From assembly GCA_002794775.1 (NCBI GenBank), contig NBAY01000002.1, positions 992,001 to 1,056,000 of the forward strand: a stretch of 64,000 nucleotides of DNA, in the 5' to 3' direction. Positions 24,401 through 34,514 of the stretch are shown piece by piece (within the stretch, counting starts at the first letter, position 1; the number at the start of each line of letters is the position of its first letter). Origin of the DNA: Porodaedalea pini (taxonomy: Eukaryota > Basidiomycota > Agaricomycetes > Hymenochaetales > Hymenochaetaceae). The notes under the pieces are model-generated. The model made no database searches, had not been told where the DNA came from, and saw only the letters and a list, made by a program, of their open reading frames with translations. A program made the translations under genes and the position numbers.

Positions 24401-25718
24401 GCAAGGAAGTCAATAATCGGGCAGCCGAGCATTGAGAGTTCAACAGGTTCTTCTTCTGACGCGCTGGGAGTAGGGAGGGAAGATTTCGATAGATAATGTT
24501 GCGAAAATGTAGGTAAGAGGATACGCAAGTGTGCAAGAGCAATGCTGAGAAGTTCATCGTAATGAGGCGCCAATGATTTAGCAAAGCCCAGATGTATCGT
24601 GTCCAGAGTCTAAAGGCAACAGAGTAAGCCAATATAGCGTACCACATCAATACACGTACTCGGAAGATCTCGATACGAATAGCAAGACCATCCCAAGAAG
24701 GAACATTTTGAACGTCGTTTTCAGGAGACGCGCTCAGCAAAAGCTTGAACGCGTCAATCCAGACGGGAAGGATAGAACTAGTTGCTTCCTTGACAGCTTG
24801 AGGATGCTGTTCCTTCACCATGTACAGCGTCGTAATACACTGCCGGAAGACGGAAACAGCTCTCGCTCGGGTCAATGGCGTATGCTACCGCATATAGTGA
24901 GCTACACGCGCTGAGACAGAATCAAATCATTCTGACCTGAGTAGAACCGAGGATGTTGAGCAGAACGGGGAGAAGCTCGCGTAATACAGGAAGAATCTGA
25001 TCTTCTGTGAGGTCAGTTTTTATGAATTCATTGAAAACCTGCATGGAGCCATGCACGGAGTCTAAAGATGGAGATGACAGGAGGCCAATCAAAGAGGTGA
25101 GGAGGTTCGGATATTCATCTGGCCAGTCGGCGCTCGCAATAAGGGATAAAGTATGAGCCTGAGGCGCAGATTCAGATTTAGATGACAACTTAAGAGAAAA
25201 CGCGCGCTCACACTAGATGTCCTGATCTTGCGGTTTGGGTCCGACAATCCTTTGAAAATAGCATTCCGAACCTGTGATTTGATCTTGGATGCGCAAGTAG
25301 GTTAGCAGGAGTCGATGATATACAGATACTGAAAGCATCACTTCAACAGACGGAGCCTTTCCTTTAAACGATGGAAAGACCGACGACCATCTTTCTTTAA
25401 CATACTTGTGAAGGACGATAACTGCTGAGTGATCAAGGAACAACTGTCAGGCTTCTCATCGATAACAAAACAAGCAAGAATTGTACTCATCTGTCTCAAA
25501 GACGCGTCGATGTCCTGCGCAATTGCGATAGACGAGAGCGCCAGAGATGTTTCTTTACATTCAGCGACGCGTCGTTAGCACCAACACATCGTGACGATCG
25601 TATCCGTAGACGAACCTGGGTTGGCGAAAAGCTCATTCAGCTTGAGTTCCGCACTGATACGTGCATTCGGATCTGCGTTGAGCGAAGCAGCTAGACACTG
25701 TAAAACTTCTGAACTCAT
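21422..25718 (-). CDS. Importin-9 / Kap114-like karyopherin beta
   Basis: The start at 25718 gives MSSEVLQCLAASLNADPNAR, the importin-beta N-terminal repeat. Many short introns follow. Recognisable pieces in order: YSLRVAGLDLL near 24180, GRSFVFASQYSKLLPSQLAD near 23690 (the gene's central HEAT segment), and near the C-terminus a strongly acidic loop (DDDDIPDDNDDEDL, ~21770) typical of the Kap114/importin-9 branch. It ends in VVGQMNAEEMLVVQRVLNE and a TAA at 21422-21424. The protein is a HEAT-repeat nuclear import receptor for histones, TBP and other cargo, gated by Ran-GTP. Roughly 1,000 residues are expected, which fits the 4.3-kb span. Not every exon join was resolved. Confidence 0.85.
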
Positions 25719-25891
25719 CGCGAACAGCGTCGATGAAGGACGAAAAGCAAGAACGAGGCGCGCTCGCGGCGCCCAGCCTTGAGGAGTTTTGACGCGTTTA
25801 TGGCAATGCTGTCTCACGCTTCACTTTGTTTGCATGACCGACACCGAGGTTCGTCAAGGACTGCAGTGCACTTTGATCTCGCAAAATTATC
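25719..25891. promoter_or_regulatory. Bidirectional promoter of importin-9 and the RS-rich gene
   Basis: Only 173 bp separate the divergent start codons at 25718 (minus) and 25892 (plus), so both genes must share this promoter region. No clear TATA box is seen. Confidence 0.6.
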
Positions 25892-27414
25892 ATGTCGTCT
25901 TCCTCCTTATCATCGGTCGTTTCGAACTTGGTCAGGGCCTCTATGGGCTCATCAGTGTCAAGCACTGTGACCGATGACGAGCTTGACCGTCATGTGGCCG
26001 AACTAATTCTCAAGGAGGCGAAACAGAAGGCTGAGCGTTACTTGCAAGACGGAGTGCGAGCATACTTGCCAGACAAAGAGTGAGTCCCACTTGTTCCTAA
26101 TATACAGCATTCTGCAACTAAAAGTACGAAATCTACAGACCCGACGCCAATTTGCCCAGAGCGAATAAGCGCTTCCTGTCCACTATTATCCGCAACACGG
26201 ACGACCACAATAAAGCCATCCTTAGAGCCAAGGCCGAAGCTGCTCAGGAGGCAAAAGCGGAGAGAGAAGAGCAGGAGAGGAAGGAGAGGAGAGCGCGCGC
26301 ATTAGAAGCCACCGAGGCCGAGCGTTTACGGCGACTTATGGGTGGTTCTTCGCTGCGGCGTGACGGGAGTTGGGATAGGCATCGAGACAGCGGACGCAGG
26401 CGGAGAAGTCGTGATTCTCGTGATAACGGCGATGCACGACACCAGGATGGGCACCGTGACCGTAGGAAGCGGAGGCGACATTCACGTTCACGGTCACCAG
26501 TCTGGAAGGACGATGGCTCTGACCACCGTAGTAGGCGTCATGACGAGGAGGGTAGAGAAGAGGGCTCGTCCAAGAAGCCCCGGAAATATTCGAGGTCAAG
26601 AACTCCAGAGGATAAGCATCATAGGCCCAACTGCAAACATGAGCGCTCTCAAAAGCCCGAACGACGTAATGAATCACTCGAGGTTTCTAGTAGATCGAAA
26701 GGAAAAGGCAAGGAAGTGGAAGGGTCTCTAGCAGCCTCGTCGTCCTCTTCTCGTACTTCGACTCGCGGTAATCCCAGAGACGGCACGGTGGTCGGAGCGT
26801 CGGACGAGGACTTCAAGGAGGAATTGAATTCTCCTATAAAACGGTCTCGCTGTTCGCCGTCGCCACCAAGGAAGGCATCACCAGTCGATCTATCCTTTCA
26901 GTTCAAATCGCGGAAATCCATTCGTACATCTCCGCCACCGCTTGCATCTCCAACTCTGTCTGAAGAAGAGGACATAGAACGCTTCCGCCCACGTCGGCGC
27001 CGACGCGCCTCGCCCGATGCTCCTGAAGTGAAGGGCAGAGGCATGCGTTCAGCGAGCCCGGACCCTTTGCCCTCTAAGATGGACAAATATTTCGAGGAAT
27101 CGTATGACCCGCGACTTGACACCGGACCTCTCACGTTACCCAATGTACCTAGTACTGGTCTTATCGACAAATCGGAGTTCGAGAGCTGGGAAGCGATGCT
27201 AGATATAATTCGCCAGCGTCGAGAGGACAAAGTTGAGCGGAAACGCATGGAGCGTCTTGGTTTACTTTCAGACAAGAAAGCGAAGGAGAAAGAAACCAAA
27301 GTACAAAAGACTAGTGAGGCGTGGACCATGGACTCCGGGACCAGTGCCATGGATATAAAATATAGCAAGCGGGGCGCGGTTCGAGAGTGGGATCTGGGTA
27401 AAGGGGGATTTTAG
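25892..27414 (+). CDS. Arg/Ser-rich nuclear protein, probably spliceosome-related
   Basis: Exon 1 (25892-26079) encodes MSSSSLSSVVSNLVRASMG and a helical stretch ending in YLPDKE. Exon 2 (26139-27414) continues in phase. After RANKRFLSTIIRNTDDHN comes a charged coiled coil (about residues 90-125), then a long low-complexity region with RS and RD dipeptides (RRHSRSRSP and similar), several Ser-Pro sites, and basic clusters. A conserved-looking C-terminus follows (DKYFEESYDPRLD, then FESWEAMLDIIRQRREDK) and ends in EWDLGKGGF. RS domains are typical of splicing-associated nuclear proteins. The NKRFL..I.NT..HN motif and the C-terminal DKYFEE block look family-specific, but the family could not be named. 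Confidence 0.8.
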
Positions 27415-27587
27415 GGAGTATCTGCATTCTTATTTATGTATAATTCTTGCATGAGATGTTTCGAACGCTTGTCTGTATCCATTCGCATTTTTATGGCCTC
27501 ATTGGTTGCGAAAGCAAAGCTGGAACTTACAACGCAAGGACATCAAGCAATACAAACGATATAATAAACTACACATGACATGAAAGT

Positions 27588-30229
27588 TCACTTCCGTCTT
27601 CCCGGCTTGGGCTTTCTCCGTACGTCGCCAATAGACTTGGGTTTCTGCCGATTCCTATTCTTGTTCTTGACGTTCGCAGTGTCAAAGAAGTTCGTAGCTT
27701 TCCGCTGAAAGATGGGCACGATTAATGTCAGCGGCAGCAAAGAAATAAAGAGCGTACCTTGTTCGTAGTCATGCGCGGCTCCTTTGACTTACGCTTCTTC
27801 CCTACTTGAGAGTTATCGGATTCTCCTTCGGATGCACCATTTGTATCATCTCCAACAGCTGCATCATCATCATCAGGTTCTTCTTCGGTGTCGTCTTCAT
27901 GAGTGGCCTCCGGCTTGCCAACGTCATTATCGTCGGCAAAGACATCACCCCAAGCCAAGTCATCCTCCGCACCATCGCCCGGAGGAGTCGCGACGCCTTC
28001 CTGAACGCTGCTTGATCCTTCCCCGACGCCATCATCATCACCAAATCCAGTCCATTCTTCACCATCAGCCTCGTCATCGGCTGCATCTTCTTCTAGCGGC
28101 TTCACATCCTCGGCCACAAACGTGTTCTTCTGGATGATACCACGAAGCTTCTGCGTAACTCCGGGCACGAACTCTTTCCCCTTGCCCTTGCCCTTCTTCC
28201 GCTTCCTCTCCTCTTCCTCATTAAGCTCATCGGGCCGCTCAGGCGGAGGAACGAAGAACGGAATGCGCCCGCGTACCCAGTCACTTAAGACAATGCGCGC
28301 GACACCTTCAAGATCGGGTTCACCTCCCTTCAGTAGTCGCCCCTTCATACGTGCGAGTTTGTCGAGGAAGACATCTGGCTCCCAATATTTCGTGGGGTCG
28401 TCAGGAGATGGAAGGGGTACGCCGTAAGTTCGTGAAAGGTACAAAGGCTTCACACGACCCATGAGTGCCGGAACATGGTCAGAAGGCGTAGGAAGGGCTT
28501 CCACGCGGACAACACCTTTCAGTACAGTCGAAGTGAGAGAATCGTGTGCGGAAGTTGGGACAATACCAGGGCAGTCGACTAGATAGATCCGCTTAGTCAA
28601 AGTAATGTACTGCCAGACCTTCGTCTCGCCAGGGATAGGAGCGACTCTGCAGACTTTTCCACTCTTTAGAGTATTGATGACGCTGCTCTTCCCCACGTTA
28701 GGATACCCGACGAATCCTACTGAAATTTGTTTCTTGTCGGAGTGAAGTTGGGAGAACTGGCGCAGGAGCTGGATGAGAGAACCTTTGCCGAAGGAATGGC
28801 TCGGCGAAGCGTGAAAAGCTAGTGTGGGATAGCGAGGGGTGAGGTACTGGATATAGCGAGCCTGCAAGGAAGGGTGGACGTCAGTAAACACACACATCCA
28901 GCAGAGGCATGACGGCAGAACAGCTAATTTAAGAATGTGCATCCCCGAACTAAGAGCAAACCTGGCGTCGTGACAGAAATGGTATGCTCAACTCTACAGA
29001 GACAGGCCAAATTCGTATCGCTGGCACCCCATGGACTTCATAACGAAGCCCAAAGGCAACGACAATGAATTGAATTAATCTTCCACGGACGTAACAGTCT
29101 CTGCTGTAAGGGGTCCACGAAGGGCAGCAGAGGACTTGACAAAGTCCGTGGTACGCAAGGAAATACGCGGGAAAATGGGAAAACAATACAGATGAACCTA
29201 TGCTCACCGTTACCCAGTTTGGGACCAGATCGCATTTATTGATGATTAGCACGACTTGCTTCTGCGCCTTCTCCTTCCGGATGAAGTCCAGTACACTTTC
29301 GCACATCGTACCGAAAGGATCACGAGCATCCAAGACATGCAGAATAACATCAGACGAATCGATGACCTTGTATAGCTCGCCGTATATACGACGAGACGTC
29401 CCTTTGAAGTAGATGGGCTCGATATAATTTGCGTGCGTTTGTGGCATTGGCTCCTCCGTCTCAATGGTAGCTAATACGAAAGGGCAAACTCAGTAAGTCA
29501 GAAGCAGTAGAGCAGAATGATAGATAAGCACCTGCTGGTTCCATTGAAGCGGCTTCAGCGCTTTCCTCTGCTTCTTCTGCAGTAGCTGCGCTAGATTTTC
29601 CAAGCTCTTCGAAGCTACCTACATCGAGACGAGGTTTCTTACGTAGTGCTTTAGGCCCAAATGTCTCTTTGAAGGGCTCAGTTTCAACAATATGTGCGCG
29701 CTACATTAAATAGGCAAAATCAGACTGAGATTCGTCGGAAGGGTAGATATGTAGACGAACCTTTTGAGCGTGCGGGTTAGCGGCTTCGTCAAGTAAAGCC
29801 ATCGGCAGCTTGTTACGCCGAAGCAGCACGGAGTACGGGTCATTTGCCTTTGTCGTCAGGCCAGAGCGGAAGTGGTCCAGAGCGGTCTGGGATATTACTC
29901 TGGTGTTCCCTAGCGCGGAAGGAAGATCCGGACAGGCTCGTCAGACTGTGCTTTATCCCCCGAAAAGCGCATAGCGACGCACCGAACCATCGACGGTCGG
30001 GCTGCACCCTCCCAGGTTGTGTCTCCGCCTCCGTCTTCTGGAATGCGGCAGCCTGTATGATCTTGCCGTCGCGATCGTAGACGGGCTTGCCCCCATTCAT
30101 CATTTTGAGACGATTGACCTTCTTCGCGTCGCGGTAAAAATTCTCGCCCTTGACCTTTTTACCGAAGGCTTCCTTCGAGGTCGTCGAGCGCATCTTTGGC
30201 GATGCTGCAGACTTTTTGGATCCCGCCAT
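27588..30229 (-). CDS. NOG2: Nucleolar GTP-binding protein 2 (NOG2/NUG2)
   Basis: The start at 30229 gives the NGP1NT region ([20 protein letters not shown], then [11 protein letters not shown]). After an intron comes [13 protein letters not shown] and later [20 protein letters not shown]. The GTPase motifs are circularly permuted, as in this family: NKCD ([10 protein letters not shown]) comes first, then the P-loop GYPNVGKSS, then DCPGI. A long acidic tail ([14 protein letters not shown]) and a final basic exon ([15 protein letters not shown]) end in TGA at 27588. Nog2 is a placeholder GTPase on nuclear pre-60S ribosomal particles. Most introns are ~50 nt. The one between WVT (~29210) and ARYIQYL (~28864) is about 350 nt and holds a candidate snoRNA. 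Confidence 0.94.
29013..29152 (-). ncRNA. Candidate H/ACA box snoRNA inside a NOG2 intron
   Basis: Read on the minus strand, hairpin 1 has a perfect 8-bp lower stem (CCACGGAC at 29151-29144 with GTCCGTGG at 29090-29083). It also has a perfect 8-bp upper stem (CTCTGCTG at 29132-29125 with CAGCAGAG at 29106-29099). Unpaired pockets of 11 and 8 nt separate them, as in a pseudouridylation pocket. One base later lies AGATTA (29081-29076), which matches the H box ANANNA. Hairpin 2 follows: CGTTG/CAGCG outside, GGGCTTC/GAAGTCC inside, pockets of 5 and 9 nt. It ends in ATA (29018-29016), where ACA is usual, 14 nt from the upper stem. The host intron belongs to a ribosome-assembly gene. No target RNA was assigned. 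Confidence 0.5.
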
Positions 30230-32032
30230 GACGAGCAGACCGAAAAAGGGTGAGCGAAGAGTGAAAAGGAACTTAGGAAGTGACCGCAGCCGGTTGTGGT
30301 AATGACAAAAAAATTACAGCGAGAAGCATGTTATCTAAAAAAAGCGTATGGTTCCCACAGCCTATTTACTCGAGTGAAAAAGCATGGTCTGTGTGCCATC
30401 GCTCATCGACGAGCTCAACCTTGCTGGCCTGGTCTGTCTTGGACTACTTCCGCAATTAAGTAGTATATGATCAGCACGGACGCCTCTGTTGAACCGAACA
30501 TCTGTTCTCACTCTACAGACTTATTTCTCTCTTGGTTCTTCATCTTCAAGTTTATGCTAGTCGGGCAGCAACGGTTTGCTAATGTAAATAACCGTCTCTC
30601 TAGAATGCATATCTCTGACCCATGTAGCATGCCAACCCCCCAACTAACAGGAACCATATATCAGAATCAGTACCGAGGGAAACGGACCGGAGTCAAGCAA
30701 TTCTCACACGTCTGCCTCTCCTCGTAGGGATTTACTGAAACACATAGGCCCCCAACCTCTTCTGCGAGTGCGCACAGACGGCCTACACACAGTATTAGTG
30801 TATCTTAAACTATGTCAGGAGAGCTGCACGGTCTGCTACAATATTGGGACTGCATTGGATATGGATCCGAGTCGGTTCACTTCCGATTCAGCGAACGCTC
30901 CTATTTCCATCTGCGTGGCCCATGCTCTACGGCTTAGCTCTGTGCCCGATGCTGCAACGCGCCTCAGAACGCTTTCTGTTCTTTTCCGGATCAATTTGGG
31001 CTCAAGTTTTCGCCTCCATTTCGCAATCTAATGCCGTTCTAAGTCGGTTGGCACTAATGTAAGTCTGCACCGGATGTGGTTATTTTATTCTTCTAAAAAG
31101 AGCAGATCTGGATGAATATTAAACTCGAAGAAGCGGTGAGCAATTTTAACTATCCAGCTTGACTTAGAGGCTAGCGCTGTTCATATGCATGTTCGGCGGT
31201 TACTAGTACTGTCCACTCGCAAGCTATTTGTCACAAGAGGAGATAAGCATATAGTTTCTACTGGTACTACAAAAAAAAAGCACAAGAGCACAACGTGCCA
31301 CGCGAGTGTTCCGAACCCTCTTCTGGTGAGGATTCTTCGGTGTCATCGAGTCGAGCACCCACCGCTCTAGATCTGTTCTACTCAACGATGAGTAACCACT
31401 TGCACTTCGCGTCGAGTTCGTTGTCACAGACTCCCTGGTCCTTCTTCAAGTTCTTGGCAATCAGCCCCCGCGGCCCTCTTCAAACCCGTGCCTATTGTTC
31501 AGTTATCTTCATCTGATAAGACTCTGTTCTTCGGGTACTCCATAGCCCAGTCGCTCTCGCCGCCAGAGCTCATATAGGGCTTGTGTCGGCCACCTTACGG
31601 ATCCAAGCAAGGCCTCATGAACAGGAAACGAGGCCATCATGAGCAATGAAGAGGAACAGATTCTCATTGATGGCGGTAAACTCCAAAGCTCCTGAACTGG
31701 ATGATATTCTGTCTCTACACACCAACACCCATTCTGTGATCCTCCCCTTCTCATTGCCCTCTATTAGTTCACACTGACTTTTGTTGCCTCACTCATCCCA
31801 GCTGCATATACATAAATCACACATACTTCTTGCATCAAAGCCTTTACCGGTCATCAAAACCCCTTCGAACCGGCGACGCTGCAACTGCATAAGAGTCACA
31901 TTGGATAAAATCGTCTCGGGCTCGTCGGAAACCTAAGACAAATGTCGTGGCCTGGATGTTTCTTTCAATTCTAGATAGTAATATCTGCTCGGGCTGAGTA
32001 GCACTAGCCGGCCGCCAACAAGTTCTAGTCAT
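30230..32032. other. Intergenic region, 1.8 kb, no recognised gene
   Basis: The first ~150 bp are the presumed NOG2 promoter. The rest has only short unsupported frames (for example 30467-30727) and one ACTAGTACT hexamer repeat at 31202-31210. No repeat relation to other parts of the window was seen. Confidence 0.5.
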
Positions 32033-33530
32033 CTACATTTTAGAGCTCGGTGTGAAATCTTCGATAGTCTCGCAGAACTCCTTGATGAGACGCTTCTGGA
32101 TGTCGACGCCCTTCTCGCTCTATATGCAAGTCGCATCAGTACTTCACATCTCGATGCAAGGCCCGACAAAGGATTACTACCTTAGAGTCTGCGATAGCCC
32201 TAGAAAGTCATTATTTATCGTCATGAAAGACTTGAGAAATAAGACGGAGTAGAAATTACCTCATGACAATGTACTTTCTGCCTGTCAGGACTTTATCGGA
32301 TGCATCGCCAGTGACCTCTCCTCCGTGCACAGACAAATCTGAGGTATTGATTATCCCCCCTGCTTCCTGCGCGATGATGGTTCCTGCCTATATGCATGTC
32401 AACCTATCCATCTGAAAAAGCGTTGCTGTCGAAGATTTTCTTACGCAAACATCCCATGGCCTATACACACCACAGTCAGACATAATTGACAAGAATAGAT
32501 GTGGGACAGCGCTCTCACCAGCACCCGATCTCCCTACGTGCCAGTTAGTTTTTACATCCGTAAATACCCAAAGAGGGGACAAAAAAAAAAAGAAAAAAAA
32601 AATCCGCACCAGTACATGTCCAGCGCCCCACTCGCGACCGCCGCGAAATTCAACGCCGCACTCCCCATCGAGCGGAGCGAGTGCGCCATCTTGCCGCGCT
32701 CGATCTGGGCGCCGTCGCCCGCGAGACGCACGAAGGAGTCTGCGCGCGCCTTCATCAGATCCGCACCGCGATCCGAGCCCCACTCCACCGCGATCAGCGC
32801 CTGCGAGAGCGAGGGCAGCGGGCGCGGGGGCGCGAGCGGGAGCCTGAGCGGCGCACCGCTGGCCTTGACGAGGTACGAGCCCTGCGCCTCTGCACCGTAG
32901 TACTTTACCAGACACGAAGACGAATGCCGATGAGCCCAGGGCATCGGAGGACAATGCAGAATGAAGGTGACTGACCAGCCAGTCGATGAACGGGTTGAAG
33001 ATCACGCCGAGGACGGGGCGTTTCTGGTTGATGAGTCCGATGGAGATGCAGGCGAAGGGGAACCCGTGGACGAAGTTCGTCGTCCCATCTGACAACAAAA
33101 TGATTTCGATGAAAGGACTCGGGGCGACTACAAGACCTCGGACAGACCGATTGGATCGACACAGAAGATAGGACCGTCCGTCAGCTCCGGGAGCTTTCCC
33201 AGCGCCGCTGTCTCTTCCTCGCCAATGCTATCAAAACTCCTCAGCATTCGCGCAGACCCTTCAGGGCTATCCACGCCCGGGCCACCACCACACTCACAAG
33301 CCAAAAGTCGGGTAAGCGCTGCCCGTCTTCTCGCGCACCAGGGCTTCCACCGCCTTGTCAAATTGCGTCACTAGGTCCACAGAGTTCTTCTTCTCCTCGA
33401 CAGCGTCTGCGGCTGATCGTAGAATGGTGTCCGACCCCTCGAGGATGAGCTTTCCCGCCTCGCGTGCGAGCGCGATGGAGAACTCAAGGATCTCTTTCAG
33501 TTTCTCGCCAGGAAGGTTGTTAGAGGCCAT
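32033..33530 (-). CDS. Inositol-phosphate phosphatase (inositol monophosphatase family)
   Basis: The start at 33530 gives [18 protein letters not shown] and a helical N-terminus with GKLILEGS. Later exons carry the metal-binding motifs of the family: GEEE (near 33210), [16 protein letters not shown] (split by an intron at 33150-33097), EWGSDRG, and [21 protein letters not shown]. They are followed by EIGCW, PWDVC and [11 protein letters not shown] in separate short exons. The last exon ends [14 protein letters not shown] and TAG at 32033-32035. At least seven exons are needed. The enzyme releases inositol from inositol monophosphates with Mg2+. DPIDGT and WDVC supply the catalytic acids. The C-rich stretch near 32700-32890 raises local GC in the third exon. 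Confidence 0.92.
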
Positions 33531-33714
33531 TTCGAGAGTCTGGCGTTGTTCAAGCCCCGCAGATTGTTGTCTTCAGAACACAATCTGGAGAGACGAAAGT
33601 ACACTGAATAATCATTTAATGTCCCTGTGATGTCGTTTAAATCTCGATCATGTGATGTCCTAACGCGACGCGCTCAACGTCGATCAGCGTGTTTGGAACT
33701 CCGCTTTCGAGCTA

Positions 33715-34373
33715 CAGTCAAAGACGCGTCCTTTAAACAGGACTGTTCCTTTGAACACTTCGCATTTTATCCTGCAACACACAATTTCTGACTTTCAGAA
33801 AATTATCGTAAGTGTATATGTAGTAGATCTATATATTTGCTAAGTTTCATAGAAATATGTTGAGTAGTTAAATTCAAATAAATTAAAAACCATGAAAAAC
33901 AGAGCAGGATTTGCACAACCTGTGTTGTGCAAATTTGTTTCTACTATTTCTTGCCTACTATTTCTTTAATAAATCTCAGTGAATGATAAAACACTATATT
34001 GGCTATCTATTGAATGGTTTTTTGTGGCAAAAGGATGTGATGTATAAATTATGGATGGCAGAAAGTGCCGGGAGGTCCTGAAATGTGATGAACAAGTAAG
34101 GCAATGGGATGACATAAAATGTTACCTTGCCGATCCAAGCTTACAAACAGTGTAGTCTCACGGGTGTTCAAAGGAGTGGTTTCCGTGTCATAAAGCCTGT
34201 TTTTTTCTTGCCTTCAAATCAATTCCTCTTACACACTTCAGGGCTCAAAAAAATTCAAGTAGATACTTTTGATATGGATCTCCACATTCATGTAAAAATT
34301 TAGTGAAAAAATGTTGTGTAGACATTTTGTGGAAGGAATCCAAGTTGGTGTTCAAAGGACGCGTCTTTGAATG
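33715..34373. mobile_element. Non-autonomous DNA transposon (MITE) with 25-bp inverted ends and TA duplication
   Basis: The left end (33715-33739) and the reverse complement of the right end (34349-34373) match at 23 of 25 positions around a shared CAAAGACGCGTCCTTT. TA flanks both ends (33713-33714 and 34374-34375). A CA-start end with TA target duplication is the Tc1/mariner/pogo pattern. The 659-bp interior is AT-rich against GC-rich surroundings and has no transposase frame. Part of the end (CCTTTGAACA) is repeated just inside the left terminus. Confidence 0.82.
33909..33934. repeat. Perfect 11-bp hairpin inside the MITE
   Basis: ATTTGCACAAC at 33909-33919 and GTTGTGCAAAT at 33924-33934 are perfect inverted copies around a 4-base loop. 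The hairpin lies within the AT-rich interior of the element. Confidence 0.8.
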
Positions 34374-34514
34374 TATAAGATATAGGGGTACTAGAGTTCC
34401 TGGTTCGAGTACAGATGACTATACATTTCTCGTTCAGTTGTATACTAAACAGAGCCCTTCCAGCCTTCTACACCATTTTTACACATTCATTTGGCTATAA
34501 CGCGGTCGATACAT

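Noticed and set aside
28950..29447. Continuous minus-strand frame through the long NOG2 intron
   Set aside because: The NOG2 family alignment requires WVT to join ARYIQYL; the intervening residues have no counterpart, and the stretch has snoRNA-like pairing.
31840..31900. tRNA-like T-loop (GGTTCGAA on the minus strand)
   Set aside because: The five bases either side do not pair as a T stem, and no acceptor, D-arm or anticodon arm could be fitted.
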